Origin: Planctomycetota bacterium
Lineage (GTDB): Bacteria > Planctomycetota > Phycisphaerae > Phycisphaerales > Zrk34
Assembly (NCBI GenBank): GCA_016125255.1
Contig: WGMD01000002.1
Coordinates: 124,001 to 188,000 of the forward strand
Reading direction: 5' to 3'
Length of the DNA stretch: 64,000 nt
Part shown: in pieces, positions 27,275 through 34,946 of the stretch
How the letters are laid out: the number at the start of each line of letters is the position of its first letter
Position numbering within the stretch: position 1 is the stretch's first letter
Program-made: the position numbers and the translations under genes
Notes under the pieces: model-generated
Told to the model about the DNA's origin: nothing
What the model saw: only the letters and a program-made list of their open reading frames with translations
Database searches by the model: none

Positions 27275-27396
27275 CCCCCTCTCCCTCCGGGAGAGGGCTG
27301 GGGTGAGGGTGCGCTCAATCACCAACCGCTTCCGTTACGAAACGCGCCATACTTCGGGGCAACCCTCACCCTGACCCTCTCCCGGAGGGAGAGGGG
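27275..27396. repeat. Facing pair of CCCTCTCCC/GGGAGAGGG palindromes
   Basis: Unit 1 (27275-27310) reads CCCTCTCCCTCCGGGAGAGG then CTGGGGTGAGGGT. Unit 2 (27362-27396) is the inverted version. The two enclose about 50 bases. This REP-like family is widespread in bacterial genomes; the gap contains no gene. Confidence 0.8.
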
Positions 27397-27507
27397 ATCG
27401 GAGGGTCTGGCAATCAATACCGGCCGCATCCGTTAGAATCTTCATCGCCCGCGAAGATCGTCTTCGCGGCGGCGTGATCCGTCACCCTGTCCATAAAGAA
27501 GCCCGCC

Positions 27508-28254
27508 ATGAAAACCCGCCAAGCGCTGCTCTTCGTGTGTCTGATGTCGCTGCCCGCGTTCGCCGCCGACTTGCCGCCGGTGCCGGCGGAGTCGATCGCG
27601 GTAAAGAAGGAATTGCTTTTTGAGGATGATTTTTCGAGTGCGACGCCGAAGCCGCAGTGGCACAAAGTGGTGCCGACGTTTGAGTTTGTGGACGGCGTTT
27701 TGAAAGGCACGCAGACGCGCGATCAGAACATTCCGGCCGCGGACGGGAAGCCCGAAGTGAAGGCCCACCCGGCGGTGCACGGGCTTTCGATTCCCACCAA
27801 GGACAGCGTCGTCGAAGTCCGCATGAAGTTCGACGGGGCGACGAACATGGACGTCGAATTCGACGACCGCAACTACACCGGCTCGCACTACGGGCATCTT
27901 TGCCGGGCGCAGGTGACGCTCACCGGCGTGCGCATCCTCGACGAACGCGACGGGACGCAGAACGAAGAGATCAAGGCGATGCGCGAAGACCCGAGCAAGA
28001 AGGCGGAAGTCGCCAAGCGCATGGCGGGCAAGATCGCGGTGTATCCGATGAAGCTCGATCCGGAAAAATGGCACACGGTCGTCGTCGAAACCGTCGGCCA
28101 AACGATGCGCGTCACAGTCGACGGCACGCCCGCCGCGGTGCTGACCAGTTCGGGCATCGGGCATCCGACCAAGTCGAAAATCGAAGTCGGCGTCTCCGGC
28201 AAGTCAGGGCTGTTCGACGACATCAAGGTCTGGAACGCGGAGCCGGTGAAGTAA
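27508..28254 (+). CDS. Secreted LamG/DUF1080-like protein
   Basis: 248 residues. A signal peptide (MKTRQALLFVCLMSLPAFA) is followed by a concanavalin-like beta-sandwich pattern: LLFEDDFSS at the start, VVEVRMKFDG, a W-H-T-V-V-V-E strand (KWHTVVVETVGQTMRVTVDG), and a closing GLFDDIKVWNAEP. This resembles DUF1080 (3-keto-disaccharide hydrolase-like) proteins that are abundant in planctomycetes. No catalytic residue can be assigned with certainty. It stands alone between repeat-rich gaps. Confidence 0.78.
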   Translation: MKTRQALLFVCLMSLPAFAADLPPVPAESIAVKKELLFEDDFSSATPKPQWHKVVPTFEFVDGVLKGTQTRDQNIPAADGKPEVKAHPAVHGLSIPTKDSVVEVRMKFDGATNMDVEFDDRNYTGSHYGHLCRAQVTLTGVRILDERDGTQNEEIKAMREDPSKKAEVAKRMAGKIAVYPMKLDPEKWHTVVVETVGQTMRVTVDGTPAAVLTSSGIGHPTKSKIEVGVSGKSGLFDDIKVWNAEPVK

Positions 28255-28636
28255 CTCGGCCTCGCGCGGAGATGGGGCAGTTTGCGTCCCGCTTAAAGTT
28301 GATGTGGGGTTATGGGTTTGCGTGGAAGGGCGCATGATCGTTGCGCGAATCGCGCACGGGCGTGGCAAAAGCGCGCATGGGGATGGCAAGGGTGTTTGTA
28401 AGTGGAGTGATGGAGCGCATCGGATTGACGTTTGGCTTCATGACTGTGCGCACGGGCGCGCCCGTGCGCGCGGGGATGTGCCGTAAATCCGGGTTGTTGA
28501 TGAGGAAAACGGGGGGCAGGCGGGGTGGTGGAGCATCGGGGGCGCGAGCGCGCCGGTGCGCGGAATGGGCAATGGGGGGACACGCCCCGCTGAAGCGGGG
28601 CGTGCCGGAGGGGGCGCGGGGGATGCGGGGTGGGGG
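28255..28636. other. Gene-free gap with two strong palindromes
   Basis: 382 bases between convergent genes, G-rich on the plus strand. A perfect 22-base palindrome lies at 28448-28469 (arm GCGCACGGGCG), and a hairpin CACGCCCCGCT-GA-AGCGGGGCGTG lies at 28581-28604. The open frames here are low-complexity Arg/Gly strings without ribosome sites, so I see no gene. Confidence 0.6.
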
Positions 28637-30535
28637 TTATTCGGGGGTGAGGAGGATGTGGACGGTGACGATGAGGTTTTGGGGGACTTTGTCGAGTTCG
28701 GGGCCTTTGGCGGTCCACTTGTAGGTGGCGGTGAGGAGGGGGCCGTCGATGTTGTCGTAGCCGGTCGCTTTGGCGAATCGGACGTGGATGACTTTGCCGG
28801 CCTTGTCGAAGGTCAGGACGAGGTCGGGGTTTGCGGGGATGGAGGAATGGAGGGCGACGGGGCTGAAGCGAGGGGCGACGGTGTTGATCTGGATGCCGTG
28901 TCGGGCGATGACGGCGCCGGGGCGGACGACGAGGTTTTCGATGCGTGAGACGGGCGGGGCTTCACGTTCGTCCTTGGGGGCGTTGGTGGGTTTGGGTTCG
29001 TCGCTGGGTTGGGGTGCGGGGGGTGTGGGGGTCAAGGTCGGGGCGGGGGAAGGGGCCGCTTCGCGGCTCCCGCTAAGGGGGTCGAGCATGGGTTTGGGGT
29101 CGGACTGCGGGGCGGCGTCGGCGGTTTTCGCGACGGTGTCGACGGGTTTGTCGGGCTGGGGTTTTTCATCGGGGGCGTCGGGGACGCCGCGCGGTGCCGG
29201 CGTTGCGGGGCGCGGGAGGCCGGGACCATCGAGTTTCATGGAGCGATCGGTGGGATCGGACTTCACATCGGGGGCGATGGGCGGGGTCTTGCGCTGGGCG
29301 ATGTCGGAGATGGGAGCGTCGATGGGCGTGGGCAGGACGGGGTTGACGCCGGTCGGGGGCTTGATGGCGGGGGTGAGCAAGGCGACTTGGCGGGCGGGTT
29401 CGCCGGCGATCGGGGGGGCATCGACGGATTTGTCGGCGGGCGAGGCGTCGGTGATCGGATGATGCATGTCGGGCTTGTCACCGGCGGCGGCGATGGCGCT
29501 CGGCGGCGAGGGCTGGGTCATCTTCGAGGTCGGCTCGGGCTTGGCGACGGGCTTGGCATCGGGCAGACCACGCGGGGGCGCGGCGGGGTTTTCGGCGACT
29601 TGGAGGGGCTTGATGGGACGGGCGGGCGTATCGGGCGTTTGGGCCGCTTCGCGGCTACCGCTAAGGGGGGCGGCGGCATCGGGGGCGGGCGTCGACTTGG
29701 GCTGCTGCGGTGCGGCGACCTGCTGCGGCGACGGCGGTGCGGCGGCGACGGTCTGGGGCTGCTTGGGCGCCGGCTTGGGCATCGGCGGCGTCGGATCCAG
29801 CGGGGCCTGCTCGATCTTCGGGTCCGGCGTCACCGCCGACTGCACCGCCGGTTGATCGAACTTCTCGCGCTGGCCCTGAAGCTTGCGGAAGTCGTCGTAG
29901 CTGATCCAGTTGATGGCGACGGGCGAGATGTCCGTCTGCCCCACTTCGATCTCCTTGTCGGGGCTGACCCAGACGAACTGGCCGGTGCGCCGATTGTTCG
30001 TCTTGTCACTCTCGCTGAGGAGGTCATCGGGGTCGACGACGAGCGCGACCTGGTGTTCGCCCGGCTTGTCGAGCGTCACTTTCTGCGTGAACTGGACGCT
30101 CTGCCCTGCGGTGAGCGGGCCGGGGATGTGTCCGGTGGCGATGCGCTGACCGTCGATGACGATCGCCACATCGAGCCCGTCGGCGATCGTCCCGCTGAAC
30201 AGGGTGATGCGGCCGTTGACCGTCGCCGGCTTGCCCGCCACACGCGGATCCGGCACCGCCAATCCCGTCACACCTGCATCCGGATCGAGCGGCTCACCCG
30301 GTCGCGACGGCAGCGACGGCGATGGGGCGGACGGCTTTTTCTCGATGGGCTTGGGCGGTTCGGGCGGCTTGGGGTCGGCCTTGGGCTTGGCCGGCTCGGG
30401 CTTGGGCTTTTCCTCGACCTTGGGCTTGTCCAACTGCTGCTGATAATGCGCAAACGCCCACGCCCCGCCCAGATGCACCACGACGGCGACGAGCAGGCCC
30501 ACAAGCAGCGGGAGGATGGAAGAGCGATGAACCAT
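28637..30535 (-). CDS. tonB: TonB-like protein with CARDB-type domain and long Pro-rich linker
   Basis: 632 residues. It has an N-terminal membrane helix (about residues 8-30) and a Lys/Pro/Glu-rich stretch (about 35-80) typical of TonB. A CARDB-like beta-sandwich follows (about 90-200; VALVVDPDDLLSESDKTNNR is the family hallmark), then a very long Pro/Ala/Lys linker (about 230-530). The C-terminal ~95 residues resemble a TonB C-terminal domain. TonB spans the periplasm to energise outer-membrane transporters. The CARDB insertion and the linker length are unusual, since TonB is usually about 240 residues. An ExbD gene lies 64 bases upstream; no ExbB is seen in the window. Confidence 0.75.
   Translation of the reverse strand: MVHRSSILPLLVGLLVAVVVHLGGAWAFAHYQQQLDKPKVEEKPKPEPAKPKADPKPPEPPKPIEKKPSAPSPSLPSRPGEPLDPDAGVTGLAVPDPRVAGKPATVNGRITLFSGTIADGLDVAIVIDGQRIATGHIPGPLTAGQSVQFTQKVTLDKPGEHQVALVVDPDDLLSESDKTNNRRTGQFVWVSPDKEIEVGQTDISPVAINWISYDDFRKLQGQREKFDQPAVQSAVTPDPKIEQAPLDPTPPMPKPAPKQPQTVAAAPPSPQQVAAPQQPKSTPAPDAAAPLSGSREAAQTPDTPARPIKPLQVAENPAAPPRGLPDAKPVAKPEPTSKMTQPSPPSAIAAAGDKPDMHHPITDASPADKSVDAPPIAGEPARQVALLTPAIKPPTGVNPVLPTPIDAPISDIAQRKTPPIAPDVKSDPTDRSMKLDGPGLPRPATPAPRGVPDAPDEKPQPDKPVDTVAKTADAAPQSDPKPMLDPLSGSREAAPSPAPTLTPTPPAPQPSDEPKPTNAPKDEREAPPVSRIENLVVRPGAVIARHGIQINTVAPRFSPVALHSSIPANPDLVLTFDKAGKVIHVRFAKATGYDNIDGPLLTATYKWTAKGPELDKVPQNLIVTVHILLTPE
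29053..29081. repeat. Intragenic repeat copy A in the TonB linker
   Basis: A 29-base unit starting GGGCCGCTTCGCGGCTCCCG, with an internal GCCGC-TTC-GCGGC hairpin. On the gene strand it encodes LSGSREAA. It differs from copy B at one position. Confidence 0.85.
29641..29669. repeat. Intragenic repeat copy B in the TonB linker
   Basis: Starts GGGCCGCTTCGCGGCTACCG and is identical to copy A over 28 of 29 bases. It is in the same reading frame and again encodes LSGSREAA. Confidence 0.85.
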
Positions 30536-30599
30536 CGGACTTTGATTATGGTAGGAGTGCTGCGCCGCGAGCGGCTTGATGCCTCAAATCATCGGGAAA

Positions 30600-31028
30600 T
30601 CAGGGCTTTTTCTCGGGTTGGCCGACGATGTAGAAGTCCTTGAGCCCCAGCGAGCGGAGCGTATCAATAAGGTTCACCAGCGCCGGCCCGCGATCGACCG
30701 ACCCCGGTCGCGCATCGAGCGCCAAAAACAGCGTCGGCGGATTGGGCTGCTTGGCCATCTCGGCGAGCCGGGCCCGCAGCGCTTCGTAGTCGAGCTTGTC
30801 GCGATTGAAGAAAAAGTCGCCGGAGGCGTCCACGCTGATGGCGGCGATCTTCGTGCCTTCCGCGACCTGCCCGCTGGCCAGACTCGGCAGCTTCACCGGC
30901 ACGACCTGCGCCCGCACCGTGAGCACCAAGCTGTAAATGAAAAACGTCAGCAGCAAAAAGATGACGTCCAAAAGCGGCGTCATCTCCATCCGCGGTTCAA
31001 GCGATGCACTGGGGGCGTATCGGCGCAT
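30600..31028 (-). CDS. exbD: ExbD/TolR-family biopolymer transport protein
   Basis: 142 residues. The membrane helix carries the conserved Asp in MTPLLDVIFLLLTFFI (about residue 20), the proton-channel residue of ExbD/TolR. A periplasmic domain follows with the YEALRARL...LALDARP...LVNLIDTL pattern. ATG 31028 starts with MRRYAP; a longer in-frame start would add 33 residues encoded partly by an intergenic inverted repeat. Its normal partner ExbB/TolQ is not in the window. It lies upstream of the TonB-like gene, probably in the same transcript. Confidence 0.9.
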   Translation of the reverse strand: MRRYAPSASLEPRMEMTPLLDVIFLLLTFFIYSLVLTVRAQVVPVKLPSLASGQVAEGTKIAAISVDASGDFFFNRDKLDYEALRARLAEMAKQPNPPTLFLALDARPGSVDRGPALVNLIDTLRSLGLKDFYIVGQPEKKP

Positions 31029-31058
31029 GGGGGAATTATAACCGAGGGCGAAAGAAAG

Positions 31059-31176
31059 ATGGGCCACGAAGGCGCGAAGACGCGAAGGAAAACAAGAAGG
31101 ATGTCGCGGCGGATGGCTCAATCGCATATTTCAACGCGCTGGTCCTCCTTCGCGTCTTCGCGCCTTCGTGGCCCAT
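31059..31176. repeat. Long inverted repeat with 31-base perfect arms
   Basis: Arms at 31059-31089 and 31146-31176 are exact complements. The arm begins ATGGGCCACGAAGGCGCGAA and continues with GACGCGAAGG. A 56-base centre separates them. It lies between the divergent exbD and IscA-like genes and could form a very stable hairpin or be a miniature mobile palindrome. Confidence 0.88.
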
Positions 31177-31212
31177 CCCCCTTCATTCAAAGCATGGACT
31201 TGTGCCGACCGA

Positions 31213-31221
31213 TGCTATAAT
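31213..31221 (+). promoter_or_regulatory. Extended -10 promoter of the IscA-like gene
   Basis: TGC directly precedes TATAAT (31216-31221), an extended -10 element that can work without a good -35. It lies about 65 bases before the start codon. Confidence 0.55.
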
Positions 31222-31286
31222 GGTCTGAACAAATGGGCGTCATCGCCCGTAAGAACCATGCGGTTTGGCCGCAGGAGCGAATGAAT

Positions 31287-31619
31287 ATGGGCATCGAACT
31301 TTCCGAAACCGCCGCTCGCGAGATCAAGAACATCTGCGTCCAGCAGAAGCTCGAAGCGGAAAAAGTCTACCTCCGCGTCGGCGTCAAGGGCGGCGGGTGC
31401 AGCGGGTTCTCGTACCTTCTGGACCTGACCGAGCAGACCAACGAAACCGACGAACACTTCGACCGTCACGGCGTGCAGGTCGTCTGCGACCCCAAGAGCT
31501 ATCTGTACCTCAACGGCACCGAGATCGACTTCAAAGACGAAATCATGGGCCGCGGTTTCGTTTTCAAGAACCCCAACGCCACGACCACGTGCGGCTGCGG
31601 GTCATCGTTCTCCGCCTGA
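31287..31619 (+). CDS. IscA/ErpA-type iron-sulfur cluster assembly protein
   Basis: 110 residues. The A-type carrier motif is complete: GGGCSGF (first Cys) and TCGCGSSF (the C-x-C pair near the C-terminus). These proteins bind and deliver Fe-S clusters to apo-proteins. ATG 31287 has AGGAG nine bases upstream; ATG 31281, two codons earlier, is possible but too close to the ribosome site. Length matches the family (about 107). It is a single-gene unit with its own promoter and a strong terminator. Confidence 0.93.
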   Translation: MGIELSETAAREIKNICVQQKLEAEKVYLRVGVKGGGCSGFSYLLDLTEQTNETDEHFDRHGVQVVCDPKSYLYLNGTEIDFKDEIMGRGFVFKNPNATTTCGCGSSFSA

Positions 31620-31648
31620 ACTGCACTTTGATGAAATCGAACCTCACG

Positions 31649-31676
31649 CTCGGCGATACACGTCGCCGAGTTTTTT
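31649..31676 (+). terminator. Intrinsic terminator of the IscA-like gene
   Basis: The stem CTCGGCGA pairs with TCGCCGAG across the loop TACACG, followed by TTTTTT. It begins 29 bases after the stop codon. Confidence 0.88.
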
Positions 31677-31680
31677 CTTA

Positions 31681-31712
31681 CCCCCCTCCCTTTCAGGGAG
31701 GGGTTGGGGGAG
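31681..31712. repeat. REP-like palindrome
   Basis: Contains CCCCTCCCTTTCAGGGAGGGG followed by TTGGGGGAG. It has the same form as the element at 13477, here as a single unit downstream of the terminator. Confidence 0.7.
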
Positions 31713-31860
31713 TGTTTGACCACCGATCGTCCGTGTCAGCATCGCGTCAGTTATCGGTCAGAAAATCGTCCCGATTGGTCAGGGCCGATGCGGCGGCTAA
31801 CATGGTGGGCTGTGATGGACGGGCCGGTGGGAACCGGGTCCATGTGAGGGAGTCTTCGTT

Positions 31861-32829
31861 TTGAGCAACATTCTGATCACCGGCGGCGCGGGCTTTATCG
31901 GTTCGCATCTGACGCGGCATCTTCTGTCGCAGGGTCATCGCGTGCATCTGCTGGACAACCTCTCGACCGGCCGGCGGGCCAACGTCGCCCCCCTGCTCAA
32001 TGACCAATGCACGCTTCAGGTTCAGTCCGTCGGCGAGGCGTTTGAGCATCTGGCGTGGCTCCGCGAATTCGATGTGATCTATCACCTTGCGGCGGCGGTG
32101 GGCGTACAGCTTATCGTCGACGACCCGGTCCGCACGATCGAGACGAACGTGCTCGAAACCGCCCGCGTTCTTCAGGGCGCCGCGGCCTTCGGCATCCCCG
32201 TGCTCATCACCTCCAGTTCCGAAGTTTACGGCAAGAGCGCCAAGGTCCCCTTCTCCGAAGACGACGATGTGACTTATGGGGCCACGATCTACAGCCGCTG
32301 GTCCTACGCCGCCACCAAGGCGCTGGACGAATATCTGGGGCTCGCCTACGCCAAGGAATACGGGCTGGGCGTGGTGATCGTGCGGCTTTTCAACACGGTC
32401 GGGCCGGGCCAGCTCGGGCAATACGGCATGGTTTTGCCGCGATTTATCGAATGGGCGATTGATAACAAGCCGATAGACATCTACGGCGACGGGAGACAGA
32501 GCCGATGCTTCAGCCACGTGCAGGACGTGGTCGAGGCATTCCCGAAGCTGCTGGCGGAGCCGGCCTGTCACGGTCGGGTCTACAATCTCGGATCGGACCA
32601 GGAAGTCACGATCGACGCCCTGGCGGATCGGGTGATCGCGCTGACCGGCTCGACCGCGGGCAAGCGTTACATCCCCTACGAGAAAGCGTACGGGCAGGCC
32701 TTCGATGATTTGCGTCGTCGCGTGCCGGACCTGAAGCGTATCCGCGAAGCGATCGGCTTTGAGCCCCGCAGGAAACTGGACCAGATACTTACCGAGTGGA
32801 TCGAGCAGGCCCGCCATGCCCGCCGCTGA
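31861..32829 (+). CDS. NAD-dependent nucleotide-sugar epimerase/dehydratase
   Basis: 322 residues. Extended short-chain dehydrogenase family: an N-terminal Rossmann motif GGAGFIGS, then the catalytic YAATK with upstream SSS (ITSSSEVYG), and RLFNTVGPGQ in the substrate region. It is closest in pattern to UDP-glucuronate decarboxylases and UDP-glucose/GlcNAc 4-epimerases; the exact substrate is uncertain. The start is TTG 31861 with GGGAG about nine bases upstream. The end overlaps the glycosyl-phosphate transferase gene by 14 bases, which suggests joint work in polysaccharide synthesis. Confidence 0.9.
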   Translation: MSNILITGGAGFIGSHLTRHLLSQGHRVHLLDNLSTGRRANVAPLLNDQCTLQVQSVGEAFEHLAWLREFDVIYHLAAAVGVQLIVDDPVRTIETNVLETARVLQGAAAFGIPVLITSSSEVYGKSAKVPFSEDDDVTYGATIYSRWSYAATKALDEYLGLAYAKEYGLGVVIVRLFNTVGPGQLGQYGMVLPRFIEWAIDNKPIDIYGDGRQSRCFSHVQDVVEAFPKLLAEPACHGRVYNLGSDQEVTIDALADRVIALTGSTAGKRYIPYEKAYGQAFDDLRRRVPDLKRIREAIGFEPRRKLDQILTEWIEQARHARR

Positions 32830-34132
32830 AGCAGCCAAACAGATCACCTTCACCGTCGACCAGGTGCTCTCGCCCTACGTCTTCGTGTTCATCCTCGCAT
32901 GGGCCGTCGCCTTCATCGCCACGCCGATCATGCGCGTCCTCGCCCTGCGCAACGGCATCGTCGACTGGCCCGACATGAAGCGCAAACAGCACCGCGAACC
33001 CGTCGCCTATCTCGGCGGCGTGGCGGTGTTCCTCGGTTGGGCCGCCGGCACGCTGCTCTCGTTTTACATCACCCCGCACACCTCGACCCCCGCCCTGACT
33101 TTCTCCAGCGTCTCGTTCCCGATGTCCATCATCCTCGGCGCCCTGCTCATCGCCATCATGGGGCTGCTCGACGACGTGTTCGGCGTCAGCCCGTTCATGA
33201 AACTCGGCGGGCAGATCGTCGCGGCGGGCATGCTCGCCGTGCAGGACGTGGGCACCAAGCTCGCCGGCGGACTGCTCGCGTCGCTGGGCGACACCTTCAA
33301 CTTCGACCCGACGCACATCCCCGGCTACGGGCAGATCATCTATTGGGGCGGGGCGATCCTCGTCATGATGTTCGTCGTCAGCGGTTGCAACGCCGCCAAT
33401 CTCATGGACGGACTCGACGGTCTGGCCGGCGGCATCATCGCCATCGTCGCCGCCGGGTTCACGTTCATCTCCGTCGCACTGGCCATGGGCGTCTACGGCA
33501 ACGGCGGCATGTACTCGATGCTCTACGATCCCGTCCGCGTCGTCATGTGCCTGGCCCTCCTCGGCGCGGTCCTCGGGTTCCTCCCCTACAACTTCCACCC
33601 CGCGAGCATCTTCATGGGCGACACCGGGTCGATGCTGCTGGGCTACCTGTGCGTGAGCATCATGCTCCTGTTCGCCGAGAACGGGGACTCGCGGCTGGTC
33701 ATGGCCGCCCTGATCGTCTTCGCCGTGCCGATCATTGATACGGCCATGGCGATCGTCCGCCGAAAATCGCGCGGCCAGCCGATCTTCTCCGCCGACAATT
33801 ACCACCTGCACCATCAGCTCATCCGCTCCGGCTTCACCGTGCGGCAGTCGGTGGTGATCCTGTACCTGATGGCCCTGTGCTTCGGCACGCTCGGCTGCAC
33901 GCTGATCTTCACGCGTCTGCGTTACGTCGTGGCCATCTTCCTCGTCGTCCTCGGGTTCATCGTCGTCATCGCCTACAAGGTCGCCGTGCGCCAGTACGCC
34001 TCCGTCAAGGCCGAGGAAGCCAGCCGCGCCGCCGCCGCTGCGGCCGCCGCGCCCGACGCCCCCCCCGCCGTCACTTCCACCGCCGCCGAATCCGCTCCGC
34101 CCCTCAAGACCGGCGAGTCCAACGCCTCCTGA
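32816..34132 (+). CDS. WecA/MraY-family undecaprenyl-phosphate sugar-1-phosphate transferase
   Basis: 438 residues, about eleven membrane helices. Family motifs are visible in order: GLLDDVFG (Mg2+ site), NAANLMDGLDGLAGG, FMGDTGSMLLGY and a cytoplasmic DNYHLHHQLI (His-box). WecA-type enzymes load the first sugar phosphate onto undecaprenyl phosphate, starting O-antigen or other envelope glycans. The C-terminus adds an Ala/Pro-rich cytoplasmic tail of about 40 residues. ATG 32816 lies inside the end of the epimerase gene. WecA is favoured over MraY because no cell-wall gene is nearby. Confidence 0.92.
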   Translation: MPAAEAAKQITFTVDQVLSPYVFVFILAWAVAFIATPIMRVLALRNGIVDWPDMKRKQHREPVAYLGGVAVFLGWAAGTLLSFYITPHTSTPALTFSSVSFPMSIILGALLIAIMGLLDDVFGVSPFMKLGGQIVAAGMLAVQDVGTKLAGGLLASLGDTFNFDPTHIPGYGQIIYWGGAILVMMFVVSGCNAANLMDGLDGLAGGIIAIVAAGFTFISVALAMGVYGNGGMYSMLYDPVRVVMCLALLGAVLGFLPYNFHPASIFMGDTGSMLLGYLCVSIMLLFAENGDSRLVMAALIVFAVPIIDTAMAIVRRKSRGQPIFSADNYHLHHQLIRSGFTVRQSVVILYLMALCFGTLGCTLIFTRLRYVVAIFLVVLGFIVVIAYKVAVRQYASVKAEEASRAAAAAAAAPDAPPAVTSTAAESAPPLKTGESNAS

Positions 34133-34141
34133 AATGAAAAT

Positions 34142-34163
34142 CGGAGCGACACGCGTCGCTCCG
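34142..34163 (-). terminator. Hairpin terminator of the pirin gene, shared between convergent genes
   Basis: The stem CGGAGCGAC pairs with GTCGCTCCG across ACGC. Read on the minus strand it is followed by ATTTTC, so it suits the pirin gene best. Confidence 0.65.
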
Positions 34164-34191
34164 AGGTAAGTCCGCTCCGTTGCATCCCCCC

Positions 34192-34887
34192 TTAAACCTC
34201 AAACACCAGCACTTCCGAATCCTTGACGGCCTCGATCGTCACGTGATCTTCATCGACCGCGCCGGCTCCGTCGCCGCTCGAAAGCGAGTCGCCGTTGACC
34301 TTCACCGAGCCGCGCACGACATGGACCCACACGCGGCGACCATCAGGCGTCGGCAGCGAGACCGATTTGCCCGGGTCGATGATCGAAGCGTAAATCGCCG
34401 CGTCCTGCCCGATCGTCATCGAGTCGTCGCGCCCGTCGCCGCTGACCAGCGCCCGCAGGCGATTGTGTTTTTCGGCCGCGGGGTAGTTCCGCTGGTCATA
34501 GCGCGGCCGATCACCCCGCAGACGCGGATAGATCCAGATTTGCAGCAGATGCACCTCGTCGTCCTTCGACGGGTTGAACTCGCTGTGCGTCACGCCCGAG
34601 CCGGCGCTCATCATCTGCACATCCCCCGCCTTGATGACCGACCCGTTGCCCATCGAGTCGCGATGCTCGAGTTGGCCGGCGAGCACATAGGTGATGATCT
34701 CCATGTCGTGATGCGGGTGCGTCGGGAACCCGGCGCCGGGGGCGACGCGGTCGTCGTTGATGACGCGAAGCGTGCCCCAGTGCATATGGTTCGGGTCGTG
34801 CCACTCACCGAAACTGAACGAATGAAAGCTGTCGAGCCAGCCGATTTTCGTCCGGCCGCGTTGATTGGATTTGGTGGTCTGGATCAT
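34192..34887 (-). CDS. Pirin-family bicupin protein (YhaK-like)
   Basis: 231 residues. The N-terminal cupin has the pirin metal site pattern THPHHDMEIITYVLAG and a later HSEFNP, with the conserved opening DSFHSFSFGEW and HMHWGTLRVINDD. Pirins bind Fe; some act as quercetin dioxygenases or transcription cofactors. The length matches the YhaK branch (about 233). It stands alone, divergent from RNase R. Confidence 0.93.
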   Translation of the reverse strand: MIQTTKSNQRGRTKIGWLDSFHSFSFGEWHDPNHMHWGTLRVINDDRVAPGAGFPTHPHHDMEIITYVLAGQLEHRDSMGNGSVIKAGDVQMMSAGSGVTHSEFNPSKDDEVHLLQIWIYPRLRGDRPRYDQRNYPAAEKHNRLRALVSGDGRDDSMTIGQDAAIYASIIDPGKSVSLPTPDGRRVWVHVVRGSVKVNGDSLSSGDGAGAVDEDHVTIEAVKDSEVLVFEV

Positions 34888-34906
34888 TGTGTTCGGGCCT
34901 TTCGTG

Positions 34907-34912
34907 TATAAT
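34907..34912 (+). promoter_or_regulatory. Consensus -10 element of the RNase R gene
   Basis: A perfect TATAAT 34 bases before ATG 34947. No convincing -35 at 17 bases (TCATTG). It is one of the few AT-rich spots in the region. Confidence 0.5.
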
Positions 34913-34946
34913 TTTTCCTGTTCTTCCTACTAATTGATGAGTTTTC

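Noticed and set aside
24988-27396. Repeated GC-rich palindromes considered as a CRISPR array
   Set aside because: Units are few, unequally spaced and lack unique spacers of constant length; no cas genes are nearby.
28341-28724. 127-codon open frame in the gap before tonB
   Set aside because: Low-complexity Arg/Gly/Ala composition, contains palindromes and overlaps the tonB end; no ribosome site.
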